Shown: positions 17,091 to 23,148 of the stretch, piece after piece
Layout: the number at the start of each line of letters is the position of its first letter
How positions within the stretch are numbered: position 1 is the stretch's first letter
IMG/VR virus record: IMGVR_UViG_3300037071_006404
Span: 1 to 33,251 of that record
Length of the DNA: 33,251 bases
DNA from: a virus
Strand: one strand, 5' to 3'
Made by a program: the position numbers and the translations under genes
Notes under the pieces: model-generated
The model's input: only the letters and a program-made list of their open reading frames with translations
Told to the model about the DNA's origin: nothing
Databases searched by the model: none

Positions 17091-18895
17091 TGGCCATCAA
17101 GCGCATTCGCTGGAAGGGCGGCACCGGCGCGGAGTGGGCGGCGGCGCCGACCACCGTACTCAAGTCGGGCGAGATCGGGCTCGACCTGACCACGGGCGCC
17201 TATCGCATCGGCGACGGAGTTACCGAGTTCTCGGAACTGGCCGAGCTCTACCCGGGCGCCTCGCTGCTACAGGCCGCGCAGGCCGACATTCTCGCGCTCG
17301 ACGGCCGCGTGACCGCACTCGAGAACTCCGAGCCACCTCCGGCCACGGCCACGCTCACCTACGCCTGTACCTCGTACATCTACCCGGGCAGTTCGGGGGC
17401 TGCGACATGGGCGGTCCTCGCGGCGAACAGCGCTGCAGGCAAGCTCGCGTACGTCATCGCCAACCCAGACAACGGGCCCGGCTACGAGGCCACCTGTGAG
17501 CCGGGCGGCTCTCTACACACCCACTGGACCAACCGCCTGTCGGCTCTGACAGCGGCCAACACCAAAAATCTCTTCTACATCTCAACCAACTACTTCGACG
17601 CATCATCCGCCCATTCGGGCGACGAGTTCGCGGGCACGGTCGGCGGCAGTTGGCGGTTCACCGCGGCGACCAGCGACACGATCACGTTTGTCGGTGACGG
17701 GACCGATACGCTGGGCGGTGCAGTCGGATCGTCGCGGCCCATGACGTTCGCGGCCGGCTTCGGCCCTGTGGCGGTGAAGAGCTGGTACTCCGGGTCATCG
17801 AACCCGTACACGGGGACGACGCTCCCCGGCAACCTGGCGGCGTCTACGAGCTACTGGCTTCGCCCCACCGGCGCCACGCCGATCGCGACGTACACGCTAC
17901 ACACGTCCAAGGCGGACGCAGAGGCCAACACGGGCAGGGTGGACATCACCTCCACCGGCGGCGGCTCAGGGCTCGGTCCGTTTTGGATGGGCCTTCGTCG
18001 CACAGCCTCCGGCGGCTCGGCAGCTCTCGCCACGGGGACGCTCGGCACCATCCTCGCCGAGATGACTCGAGTCGTAACGCTGTACGGCTCTCTCTGTCAT
18101 GGCTGGTTCTTCGACGAGTGCGAGGTTGACGTGTCCGGCTTCGACTCCAACTTCGACCAGATCAAAGCCTACCGCGACGCCAACCACCCGGGGTTGCTCC
18201 TGTGCATGAACGGCACGCCGCACAACTCCACCCGGGCGGCCCTGTACGACGTGTTTGTGCTGGAGAACAACTGGGAGGACTTCAAGGTTCCCGCCACGAC
18301 CACGCTGACGCTGACCGGCGTTCCATCCAACACACAGACGATCACAATCGCGGGGAAGGTCTACACCTGGCAGACCACGCTGACCAACACCGACGGCAAC
18401 GTGTTCATTGGCGCGAGCGCTGCGGCGTGCTGCACAAACCTCATTGCCGCGGTCACTCTCGGCTCCGGCGCAGGAACTAAGTACGCCGCTGCCACGGTGG
18501 TTAACGCTACCTGCGACGCAGAGGAAGCATCAGGTGACACGGTTCGGATCATGGCCAAGGTCCACGGCGCTGCCGCCAACGGCACGGCGGTGACTGAGAC
18601 CATGTCGAACGCCACGCTCAGCTCCGGCACGCTCACGGGCGGCGACGACACGGGTCCCGAGGCGACGCCAAGCTACATCCTCGACGACACCATTCCGCCC
18701 GAGAAGTGCTGGGCCATGATCCACGACGACGTCAAGTCGTACGACCTGGCCGACATCGTCGCCTATTGCGTCACCAACAAGATGGGCGTGGTCTACATCA
18801 ACGGGCCTAGCGCGTACAGCGCGTTGCCGACCGATGGGGCCGACGGCTTCGACCAGGACGACGTGCTGGCGGCGATCGACGTGGCGAACGCATGA
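17090..18895 (+). CDS. Tail protein with spherulin-4-like glycosidase barrel split by two insertions, 601 aa
   Basis: The ATG overlaps the previous stop (TAATG). Residues 1-55 match the phage tail N-terminal domain 'R.GT.AeW.aa..vL..GEiG...dTg..riGDG', and a short coiled coil follows. Residues ~94-185 begin YIYPGSSGAATW and continue AYVIANPDNGPG. The barrel pattern resumes at ~321-400 with GWFFDE (D342, E343) and VFVLEN (E392), and ends at ~521-601 with AMIHDD and MGVVYINGPSAYSALP. Together these form the spherulin-4 pattern (Pfam Spherulin4, related to glycosidase family GH135). Members such as fungal Sph3 cut N-acetylgalactosamine-containing polymers with acidic residues in equivalent motifs. 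Residues ~190-315 and ~402-520 are two unrelated inserted beta modules. It is probably a tail depolymerase. Substrate is unknown. Confidence 0.75.
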   Translation: MAIKRIRWKGGTGAEWAAAPTTVLKSGEIGLDLTTGAYRIGDGVTEFSELAELYPGASLLQAAQADILALDGRVTALENSEPPPATATLTYACTSYIYPGSSGAATWAVLAANSAAGKLAYVIANPDNGPGYEATCEPGGSLHTHWTNRLSALTAANTKNLFYISTNYFDASSAHSGDEFAGTVGGSWRFTAATSDTITFVGDGTDTLGGAVGSSRPMTFAAGFGPVAVKSWYSGSSNPYTGTTLPGNLAASTSYWLRPTGATPIATYTLHTSKADAEANTGRVDITSTGGGSGLGPFWMGLRRTASGGSAALATGTLGTILAEMTRVVTLYGSLCHGWFFDECEVDVSGFDSNFDQIKAYRDANHPGLLLCMNGTPHNSTRAALYDVFVLENNWEDFKVPATTTLTLTGVPSNTQTITIAGKVYTWQTTLTNTDGNVFIGASAAACCTNLIAAVTLGSGAGTKYAAATVVNATCDAEEASGDTVRIMAKVHGAAANGTAVTETMSNATLSSGTLTGGDDTGPEATPSYILDDTIPPEKCWAMIHDDVKSYDLADIVAYCVTNKMGVVYINGPSAYSALPTDGADGFDQDDVLAAIDVANA

Positions 18896-19305
18896 GCGAC
18901 CCGCCATCCAGGGCGTCGTCCCAGGTCGAGTGGGAGGTCGAGCAGATCCAGCAGCGCCTGAAGGACGGCGCCACCACGTTCTCCGCGCTCCGCGACTCGG
19001 TCGCCGAGCTGAAGGACGAGATCCGCCCGAAGCCCATCCGCCTCGCGCTCGGCCTGGTGGGCGCGTTCACCGCGGTCCTCGGCGTCGTCTGGGCGGCGGC
19101 GCGCTACCCCGACCGCGAGGAGTTCGACGCGGCCCGCCGGAAGACCGAGGACAAGCTCTACGACCTCGACCGGCGCTCGATCGAAGCCGCGGGCGAGCAG
19201 CAGCTCATCAAGCGCGACGTCGCCGACATCGCGAAGGGGCAGGCGGCGATCGAGGACAAGCTCGACCGCGCCCTGGCACCCACCACCAAGCGACGCCAAC
19301 CCTAG
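18892..19305 (+). CDS. Membrane protein with one TM helix and coiled coil, lysis-region, 137 aa
   Basis: ATG overlaps the preceding stop (ATGA). Residues 10-50 are a charged helix (EWEVEQIQQRLKDGATTFSA). Residues ~57-75 form one membrane helix (LALGLVGAFTAVLGVVWAAA). The rest is a long charged helix with heptad-like spacing (DKLYDLDRRSIEAAG), ending in a basic tail. It has no signal peptide. The layout recalls small phage membrane proteins near holins, but one membrane helix with long cytosolic helices on both sides is not diagnostic. It may be a holin accessory or an inner-membrane anchor. Confidence 0.6.
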   Translation: MSDPPSRASSQVEWEVEQIQQRLKDGATTFSALRDSVAELKDEIRPKPIRLALGLVGAFTAVLGVVWAAARYPDREEFDAARRKTEDKLYDLDRRSIEAAGEQQLIKRDVADIAKGQAAIEDKLDRALAPTTKRRQP

Positions 19306-19323
19306 ACCTGAAGGAAGTCCACC

Positions 19324-19731
19324 ATGCTCGAGCTCTTCGCCACCTACGGCCCCTCCGCCCTCGCCTGGGTCCTTGCCGCCCTCGGCGCCCTCCTCGGGAA
19401 GTACCTCTGGCAGCGGATGAAGGCCGGCTACATCGCCGACGCCCTCCAGCGCGCATGGGTCGAGGTCCAGGGCGCGGTCCTCGAGGTCGCCCAGACCTAC
19501 GCCGACGCGCTGAAGGCGCGGAGCGCGGGCGGTCTGACCGACGTCGAGAAGGCCGAGGCCAAGGCGCTCGCGATCGGCATCGCCAAGGCCAACATCGGCT
19601 CGAAGGGCCTCCAGCGCCTGGCGCGCGTCCTCGGGGTCAACCTCGACACCTGGCTCGCGAGCAAGACCGAGCAGGCGGTCAAGCTCCTCTCGAACCCGAC
19701 CGCGCCGCTGAGCCCTCCCTCTCCGACGTGA
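19324..19731 (+). CDS. Holin-like small membrane protein, 135 aa
   Basis: AAGGA lies upstream of the ATG at workable spacing. One N-terminal hydrophobic helix (ALAWVLAALGALLGKYLW, residues ~12-29) is followed by a helical soluble domain rich in Ala and Lys (VEKAEAKALAIGIAKANIG). The layout of an N-terminal membrane helix, then a charged segment with a 'G(L)T..EK..EA' motif and a C-terminal helix, resembles the LLH-type phage holin superfamily. If so, it permeabilises the inner membrane late in infection. The stop overlaps the next GTG start (GTGA). Confidence in the holin role is moderate. Confidence 0.55.
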   Translation: MLELFATYGPSALAWVLAALGALLGKYLWQRMKAGYIADALQRAWVEVQGAVLEVAQTYADALKARSAGGLTDVEKAEAKALAIGIAKANIGSKGLQRLARVLGVNLDTWLASKTEQAVKLLSNPTAPLSPPSPT

Positions 19732-20012
19732 CGAGCTCGGCTCCCGCGGCCCCTGCCGTCCGGGAGGTCACGTCGGAGATCCGGAGGAACCTCGACGCGG
19801 TCGACAAGCTCGAGCCCGGCCGCGGCCAGCTCGACCTCGGCGCCTACGTCCGGGGCTACGGCGACACCGGCATCGCCGGCGGCCTGGTCGACTACCAGCA
19901 CCGCGTGACGCCGCGGGCGTCCGTGTTCGGGCAGGGTACGATCGGGTATGGCTGGGGCGAGACCAAGGGCCTCCACTACCAGGCGCTCGCGGGCCTGCGG
20001 ATGAGGTTCTGA
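19728..20012 (+). CDS. Small protein with outer-membrane-barrel-like C-terminus, 94 aa
   Basis: The start is the GTG at 19728, which overlaps the preceding stop by four bases; upstream the frame is only a shadow. Residues ~35-94 alternate polar and hydrophobic/aromatic residues: QLDLGAYVRGYGDTGIAGG, RASVFGQGTIGYGWGET, then YQALAGLRMRF at the very end. A terminal Phe after alternating residues is the signature of the last strand of outer-membrane beta-barrels. There is no signal peptide, and 94 residues would give only about four strands. It could be a phage tail-tip or lysis accessory with a beta-hairpin fold. No family is assigned. Confidence 0.5.
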   Translation: MTSSAPAAPAVREVTSEIRRNLDAVDKLEPGRGQLDLGAYVRGYGDTGIAGGLVDYQHRVTPRASVFGQGTIGYGWGETKGLHYQALAGLRMRF

Positions 20013-20013
20013 G

Positions 20014-20289
20014 GTGGCCGCCGCGACCGAGGCCGAGCTCGAGTACGCCGGGCCGCGCTGGAACCGGTGGGAGCGGAAGACCTGCCCCGAGGACCCCGAG
20101 GACCGCCGCCTCGGTCTCGAGCTCGGCCGCGTCAACGCCGAGCGGCTCGGGCGAGGGTCCGGCGCGCCGCCGCCGGCGCCCGTTCCGCCGCCGGTCCCCA
20201 GCGGCCCGGGGCCGCTCGTCGTCCTGGCGGTCGGGATCGGCCTCCTGGTCGCCGCCCTCGTCCTCTCGCTGACGTGGGGCGGGGGGTGA
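20014..20289 (+). CDS. Small protein with proline-rich linker and C-terminal TM helix, 91 aa
   Basis: The GTG start lies one base after the previous stop. Residues 1-48 are charged. Residues 50-68 are almost only Pro, Ala and Gly (APPPAPVPPPVPSGPGP). A C-terminal membrane helix follows (LVVLAVGIGLLVAALVLSLT) and the end is WGGG. It is therefore a tail-anchored protein with its bulk outside the membrane. Its place in the small-membrane-protein cluster suggests a lysis or superinfection role. Nothing more specific can be said. The stop overlaps the next GTG. Confidence 0.5.
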   Translation: MAAATEAELEYAGPRWNRWERKTCPEDPEDRRLGLELGRVNAERLGRGSGAPPPAPVPPPVPSGPGPLVVLAVGIGLLVAALVLSLTWGGG

Positions 20290-20498
20290 CGGCGCCGGTT
20301 CGGCACCTCCGCCGCGCGATGGCCAACCACACCATCTGCGACCCGTCGGAGGAGCGCGTCTTCGCCGACGTCCCCGCGGACGCGACGTGCCCGGAGTGCC
20401 TCGAGGTTCACGCGCGCGAGGGCGCGGAGTGGTACGCCGAGCTCCGCGAGCGCCTCGACCGCGAGGAAGACACGGCGCCCGGGAAGCGCCGGCGCTAG
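20286..20498 (+). CDS. Small Cys-containing protein (zinc-ribbon-like), 59-70 aa
   Basis: Two starts are possible. GTG at 20286 overlaps the previous stop by four bases (GTGA), as at several other junctions. ATG at 20319 begins the conserved-looking part (MANHTICDPSEERVF). The product has H-x2-C near that ATG and TCPECLEVH later. This pattern recalls tiny phage proteins of the form 'H..C...(V)TC..CL', which probably bind zinc. A charged helix (YAELRERLDREED) follows. It is the last gene of the rightward late cluster. Its TAG stop overlaps the stop of the converging gene on the other strand in the sequence CTAG. Confidence 0.5.
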   Translation: MTAPVRHLRRAMANHTICDPSEERVFADVPADATCPECLEVHAREGAEWYAELRERLDREEDTAPGKRRR

Positions 20499-20686
20499 AC
20501 CGCGAGCTCGCCGCGGCGCCGGTGGGCGGCGAGCCACCGCTCCATGTCCGGCGTGCTCCTCCTCGGCGGCCTGGACGAGCTCGAGCGCGGTGACCCCGCG
20601 GCCGAGCATTCGGCCAGGTCGACCACGACGGCCGGCACGTCGTCGCCGTGGACGCCGAAGGCGCAGCGGGTGCGGAGTTCGTTCAT
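20495..20686 (-). CDS. Last gene of leftward operon; coding signal switches frame twice
   Basis: The ATG overlaps the upstream gene's stop (ATGA), so the start MNELRTRCAFGVHGDDVPAV is credible. After about residue 26 this frame turns into a Ser/Pro/Arg-rich string (SPRSSSSRPPRRSTPD). Meanwhile the neighbouring frame reads smoothly as MLGRGVTALELVQAAEEEHA with G/C in nearly every third position. The original frame becomes protein-like again at MERWLAAHRRRGELAV. Two compensating one-base indels would explain this. The intended product would then be about 63 residues, a small acidic helical protein. It could be a sequencing error or a genuine lesion. No family is recognised. Confidence 0.45.
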   Translation of the reverse strand: MNELRTRCAFGVHGDDVPAVVVDLAECSAAGSPRSSSSRPPRRSTPDMERWLAAHRRRGELAV

Positions 20687-20961
20687 GGCGCCAACCGCAG
20701 TCGGTGCGAACCTGAGCCGGGCGCCGTGATCGTGACTGGCGATCCCGCAAGCGCGCCGTCCCGTGTCGTCGCGAGCTCGATGCCTCCCAGATGCGGTCGC
20801 GGTATCACGTAGTAGCCCATCCCAACTACGAGTCCGAAAGGCGCGACGCCATCGCTCTCCAGGACGAACGGGCCATCGCCGGCGGCGCAGTCGTAGTGGT
20901 AGTCGACGAGGATGGCGTCCTCGCGGATCTGATTGCTCGAGAATGAGATCGTCTGCACCAT
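20683..20961 (-). CDS. Free-standing copy of a tail-spike insertion module, 92 aa
   Basis: The ATG at 20961 is preceded by AAGG at good spacing, nine bases after the endolysin-like gene stops; the stop overlaps the next start. The protein is one small beta domain: FVLESDGVAPFGLVVGMGYY, then VIPRPHLGGIELATTRDGAL and VTITAPGSGSHRL. The pattern 'GDGP..L...G..P.GL..g..Y.VI....i.LA.tr..A..g..V.....G.H.L' is the same as the two tandem modules in the beta-helix spike (residues ~520-687) and resembles the first insertion of the spherulin-4-like protein. Its role as a separate protein from the opposite-strand operon is unknown. Confidence 0.55.
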   Translation of the reverse strand: MVQTISFSSNQIREDAILVDYHYDCAAGDGPFVLESDGVAPFGLVVGMGYYVIPRPHLGGIELATTRDGALAGSPVTITAPGSGSHRLRLAP

Positions 20962-20969
20962 GCCCAACC

Positions 20970-21500
20970 TTACCCCCGCCTCAGGCTCGCGAACGTCTCG
21001 AAGTGCGGCTCCTTGGTCACGTCGTGGACCAGGCGTTTCGTCTTCGCAGGGACGCGGCCTACGTTGCCCTCGATGGTCCCGACCAGGCCGTCGTCGGGGA
21101 GCTCGATGAACCCGACGTGGCCCTTCCGCGTCGGCACGCCCTTGACCAGCGTCCAGCGGGTCCAGAGCGCAAGGTCGCCGGCCAGGCACTCGGTCGGGTC
21201 GCGGTAGAGGCGCCCGACCTTGCCCATCGCGTGGACCAGCGCCCGCGCACCGGGCTCGACGACGTTCTCCCGGCGATAGCACCAGGCTGGCGGGTCGAGC
21301 TCGAGCAGCTGGGCGGCACGGCGGAACGGATAGCTCGCGTAGACCCCGCACCATTCCCAGCCTGGCTGGCTGCCGATGACGTCGAGGAACTTCCCCTCGT
21401 TGTTGACCGTGTCCTCGCCGAAGCCGACGTTGTGCTGGGCGACGTAGATGGCCTTGGAGATGAAGCGGACCAGGGTTGCGGCGTCGGAGAGGCTGGTCAC
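20970..21500 (-). CDS. CHAP-type peptidoglycan hydrolase (endolysin-like), 176 aa
   Basis: The GTG start at 21500 overlaps the upstream stop (GTGA). The product shows the CHAP/NlpC-like amidase-peptidase layout: an N-terminal helix with AQHNVGFGE and NNEGKFLDVIG, then WEWCGVYASY with the expected catalytic Cys (C51). Next come GDLALWTRW, KGHVGFIEL with the catalytic His (H128), and TIEGN with a polar third residue (N146). Such enzymes cut the peptide part of murein. Length is right for a single-domain endolysin. There is no signal peptide, so a holin or similar would be needed for export. It is odd that it sits at the far end of the leftward operon while the holin-like genes are on the other strand. 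Confidence 0.75.
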   Translation of the reverse strand: MTSLSDAATLVRFISKAIYVAQHNVGFGEDTVNNEGKFLDVIGSQPGWEWCGVYASYPFRRAAQLLELDPPAWCYRRENVVEPGARALVHAMGKVGRLYRDPTECLAGDLALWTRWTLVKGVPTRKGHVGFIELPDDGLVGTIEGNVGRVPAKTKRLVHDVTKEPHFETFASLRRG

Positions 21501-21811
21501 GGCGTCACGTTCCCGCACGAGCGGACGCCGGTCGGGTAGTCGACGATCTCGCAGTCCTCGCCGCAGGGGCACCGCCAGGCGGGTGCTAGTTTGGAACCGT
21601 TTGGAACCGGATTAGTACGAAGCGCGTCGACTTCCGCCAGCGCCAGCTCGTCGCGCGCCGCGACCAGGGCCGCCCGGACCACTCGCTCGTCCTTGAGCCG
21701 GCCCGCGAAGTGGAGCCCGTCGGCGTAGGCTTCGATCCGGCGCAGGGCAGAGCGGTGGCGTTCCAGTTTCGCGCGCAGGGCGTCGTTCTCGTCCTTGAGC
21801 GAGCCGATCAT
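21497..21811 (-). CDS. Small coiled-coil protein with C-terminal Cys cluster, 104 aa
   Basis: The ATG at 21811 overlaps the preceding stop (ATGA) and the stop overlaps the endolysin-like start. Residues 4-60 are a charged helix with heptad spacing (SLKDENDALRAKLERHRSAL). The C-terminal ~30 residues contain four Cys (WRCPCGEDCEIVDYP, then VRSCGN), suggesting a small zinc-binding knuckle. It belongs to the run of short proteins common in leftward phage operons. No family is recognised. Confidence 0.5.
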   Translation of the reverse strand: MIGSLKDENDALRAKLERHRSALRRIEAYADGLHFAGRLKDERVVRAALVAARDELALAEVDALRTNPVPNGSKLAPAWRCPCGEDCEIVDYPTGVRSCGNVTP

Positions 21812-21999
21812 TCGCCCCGCTCCTCGGCATCGCGCTTGAACTCGCCGCAGTTCGGGCACCGCAGTCTGTCGCCGTCGGGAACGAGACGGACGTTGAGGTC
21901 GACTCCGGCCGGCCTCGGGAAGTCGGCGAGGTTGGCGGCGACCTCCGCGGCGCGCTCCTCGATCGCGGCGAGCTCGGCCTCGTCGAGCGGGGCGGTCAT
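21808..21999 (-). CDS. Small protein with CxxC knuckle, 63 aa
   Basis: The ATG at 21999 and the stop each overlap neighbours by four bases. The first half is an acidic helix (MTAPLDEAELAAIEERAAEV). The end has RCPNCGEFKRD, one CxxC pair, which could bind zinc as a dimer or be a remnant of a zinc ribbon. It is tightly packed in the operon. Function unknown. Confidence 0.45.
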   Translation of the reverse strand: MTAPLDEAELAAIEERAAEVAANLADFPRPAGVDLNVRLVPDGDRLRCPNCGEFKRDAEERGE

Positions 22000-22259
22000 G
22001 GCCACTCCGAGCAGGACAGGACGCAGGCGTCGTGCTCGCGGACGAGCTCGAAGGCGTTCCCGAGACGGCAGGTCTCGCCATCCTCGAACCGGAAGCGCAG
22101 GCGCTCCCGGTCCTCGCGCGACGTTTCCTCGGCGTCGACCTCGTTCGGGTCGCGATCGGGGAGGCGCAGGACCAGCTTGATCGCAGCCTCGCGGCTCGTG
22201 GCCGAGACCCAGTAGGTCGCGCCGCCGTCGCTGACGGTCCAGAGGAGGTTCCGGATCAC
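21996..22259 (-). CDS. Small hypothetical protein, 87 aa
   Basis: The GTG at 22259 overlaps the upstream stop (GTGA). The sequence begins VIRNLLWTVSDGGATYWVSA, continues SREAAIKLVLRLPDRDPNEV, and ends with a short Cys-containing segment (EHDACVLSCSEWP). The start 'W.V.....YWVsAtS.eeA' resembles small phage proteins of alpha/beta type that I cannot name. Codon use is as GC-rich at third positions as its neighbours, supporting a real gene. Function unknown. Confidence 0.45.
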   Translation of the reverse strand: MIRNLLWTVSDGGATYWVSATSREAAIKLVLRLPDRDPNEVDAEETSREDRERLRFRFEDGETCRLGNAFELVREHDACVLSCSEWP

Positions 22260-22498
22260 GCGGCCGGCTCCCGCTCGAGCTCGGCGAGGATGGCGCGGGC
22301 GATCGAGACCGACCGCTCCGCCACCCATTCCGGCGACGGCAGACCGGGGAAGCCGGCGCCGGGCGCGCCGAACAGGTCGCGCTGCTCGGGGACCCCGGCG
22401 AAGGCCCCCGCGATGTTACCGGCCATCCGGGCGAGCAGGTGGCGTCGGCGCTCGACGGCCTTCGGGTCGGGCGGCTCGCGGAAGCGCGGGTCGTCCAT
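22256..22498 (-). CDS. Small helical protein, probably an independent gene, 80 aa
   Basis: An ATG at 22498 begins DDPRFREPPDPKAVERRRHLL, continues ARMAGNIAGAFAGVPEQRD and ends AERSVSIARAILAELEREP. It reads as a normal acidic helical small protein with codons like its neighbours. It shares its frame with the methyltransferase fragment upstream only because that frame has no stop. Its stop overlaps the next gene's GTG. It may originally have been separate. No function can be assigned. Confidence 0.45.
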   Translation of the reverse strand: MDDPRFREPPDPKAVERRRHLLARMAGNIAGAFAGVPEQRDLFGAPGAGFPGLPSPEWVAERSVSIARAILAELEREPAA

Positions 22499-23143
22499 GA
22501 TGTCAGGGGGTGCGCCTGCAAGCGGTGCTGCCCCGTGCAGCCGTCGGCGCGCTGTCGCGGCGCGGCGGCCTTCATCGTCCCGACCTCGACTTGGTCGGCG
22601 GATCTCGCAGCCCTGGCGGGCCTCGTGCGCGATCTTGGCCGCCCACGCCTTCATCTGGCTGTAGGGCGGGTTCACGAAAACGAGGCCGGGCCCGCCGATC
22701 ACGCCGCGCATGTGGTCCAGCCAGTTGAGTGCCAGGCCGTCCCCGTCAGGCGGCCAGACCCAGGACGTGGCGCCGGTCGGGTTGTCCGGTGCCGAACACG
22801 GGTCGAGGGTGATCCAGCGGCACCCGCCCCCTGCGATCCCACCGAGCCGGTTCACGCGGGTCAGGACAGAGCCGGGGGTCTGCCAGTCGTCGCGGGCGCC
22901 CGCGGCGAGGCGTGAGCTCAGGCCCTGGCGGGGGGCGTTGAGGGCACCCTTTTGGCTATTTTTTGGCACGACTTCGGATACGGAGAGCACTCCCGGTTCC
23001 GGAGGTTCCGTTGATTCCGATAGGCCGCGCTGGCCGCTCCCGTAGGAGTCATGTAGGTTTGGCAACGACTCCGGAGGGTTCCCCGATGCCGCGCAAGATC
23101 GACTGGTACTACCACCGCTAAGGTCGAATTCGCGGGAGTTCAT
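22256..23143 (-). CDS. N6-adenine DNA methyltransferase fragment in frame with a downstream gene
   Basis: The middle part (about residues 67-180 counted from the ATG at 23143) is the N-terminal half of phage Dam-family methyltransferases. It shows DDWQTPGSVLTRV, TLDPCSAPDNPTG, then LVFVNPPYSQMKAWAAKIAH with the catalytic NPPY motif. The expected next part, with the '(V)xLvPARtDtxWW' segment, is missing. From about 22600 the frame becomes Arg-rich nonsense for ~100 bp and then runs into a separate-looking protein at MDDPRFREPPDPKAV. The first ~66 codons (22946-23143) have A/T-ended codons unlike the rest and are probably not coding. I read this as a truncated, probably inactive enzyme left by a deletion or frameshift. 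A working start further inside cannot be excluded. Confidence 0.55.
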   Translation of the reverse strand: MNSREFDLSGGSTSRSCAASGNPPESLPNLHDSYGSGQRGLSESTEPPEPGVLSVSEVVPKNSQKGALNAPRQGLSSRLAAGARDDWQTPGSVLTRVNRLGGIAGGGCRWITLDPCSAPDNPTGATSWVWPPDGDGLALNWLDHMRGVIGGPGLVFVNPPYSQMKAWAAKIAHEARQGCEIRRPSRGRDDEGRRAATARRRLHGAAPLAGAPPDIMDDPRFREPPDPKAVERRRHLLARMAGNIAGAFAGVPEQRDLFGAPGAGFPGLPSPEWVAERSVSIARAILAELEREPAA

Positions 23144-23148
23144 CGGAA
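22946..23148. other. Intergenic-like segment next to integrase; candidate attP region
   Basis: About 200 bp here have lower GC and codon third positions unlike coding DNA in the window. They include a TTTTGGC direct repeat (22950-22956 and 22961-22967, 11 bp apart) and three 9-bp units with TTCCG cores (22995-23021). On the + strand, GGAGGG is followed at 23085 by an 11-codon reading frame, MPRKIDWYYHR, then TAA. This resembles the start of ArsC/Spx-like small thioredoxin-fold proteins as I remember them. The integrase gene lies ~650 bp away on the other side of one gene. The site could be where the phage recombines with a host gene start. This is a hypothesis. Confidence 0.3.

Noticed and set aside
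17090-20498. Possible diversity-generating retroelement near the tail genes, given the BPP-1-like layout
   Set aside because: No reverse transcriptase gene and no template/variable repeat pair was seen anywhere in the window.
20506-20534. 8-bp inverted repeat (GCTCGCCG/CGGCGAGC) just beyond the converging stops as a terminator
   Set aside because: It is short, has no T-run on either strand, and is expected by chance in DNA of this composition.
22499-22575. Possible small gene starting at an ATGA junction at 22575 (MKAAAPRQRADGCTGQ)
   Set aside because: The frame has no stop near the following gene and turns into a shadow after ~27 codons. It is noted only as a sign of indels in the methyltransferase remnant.
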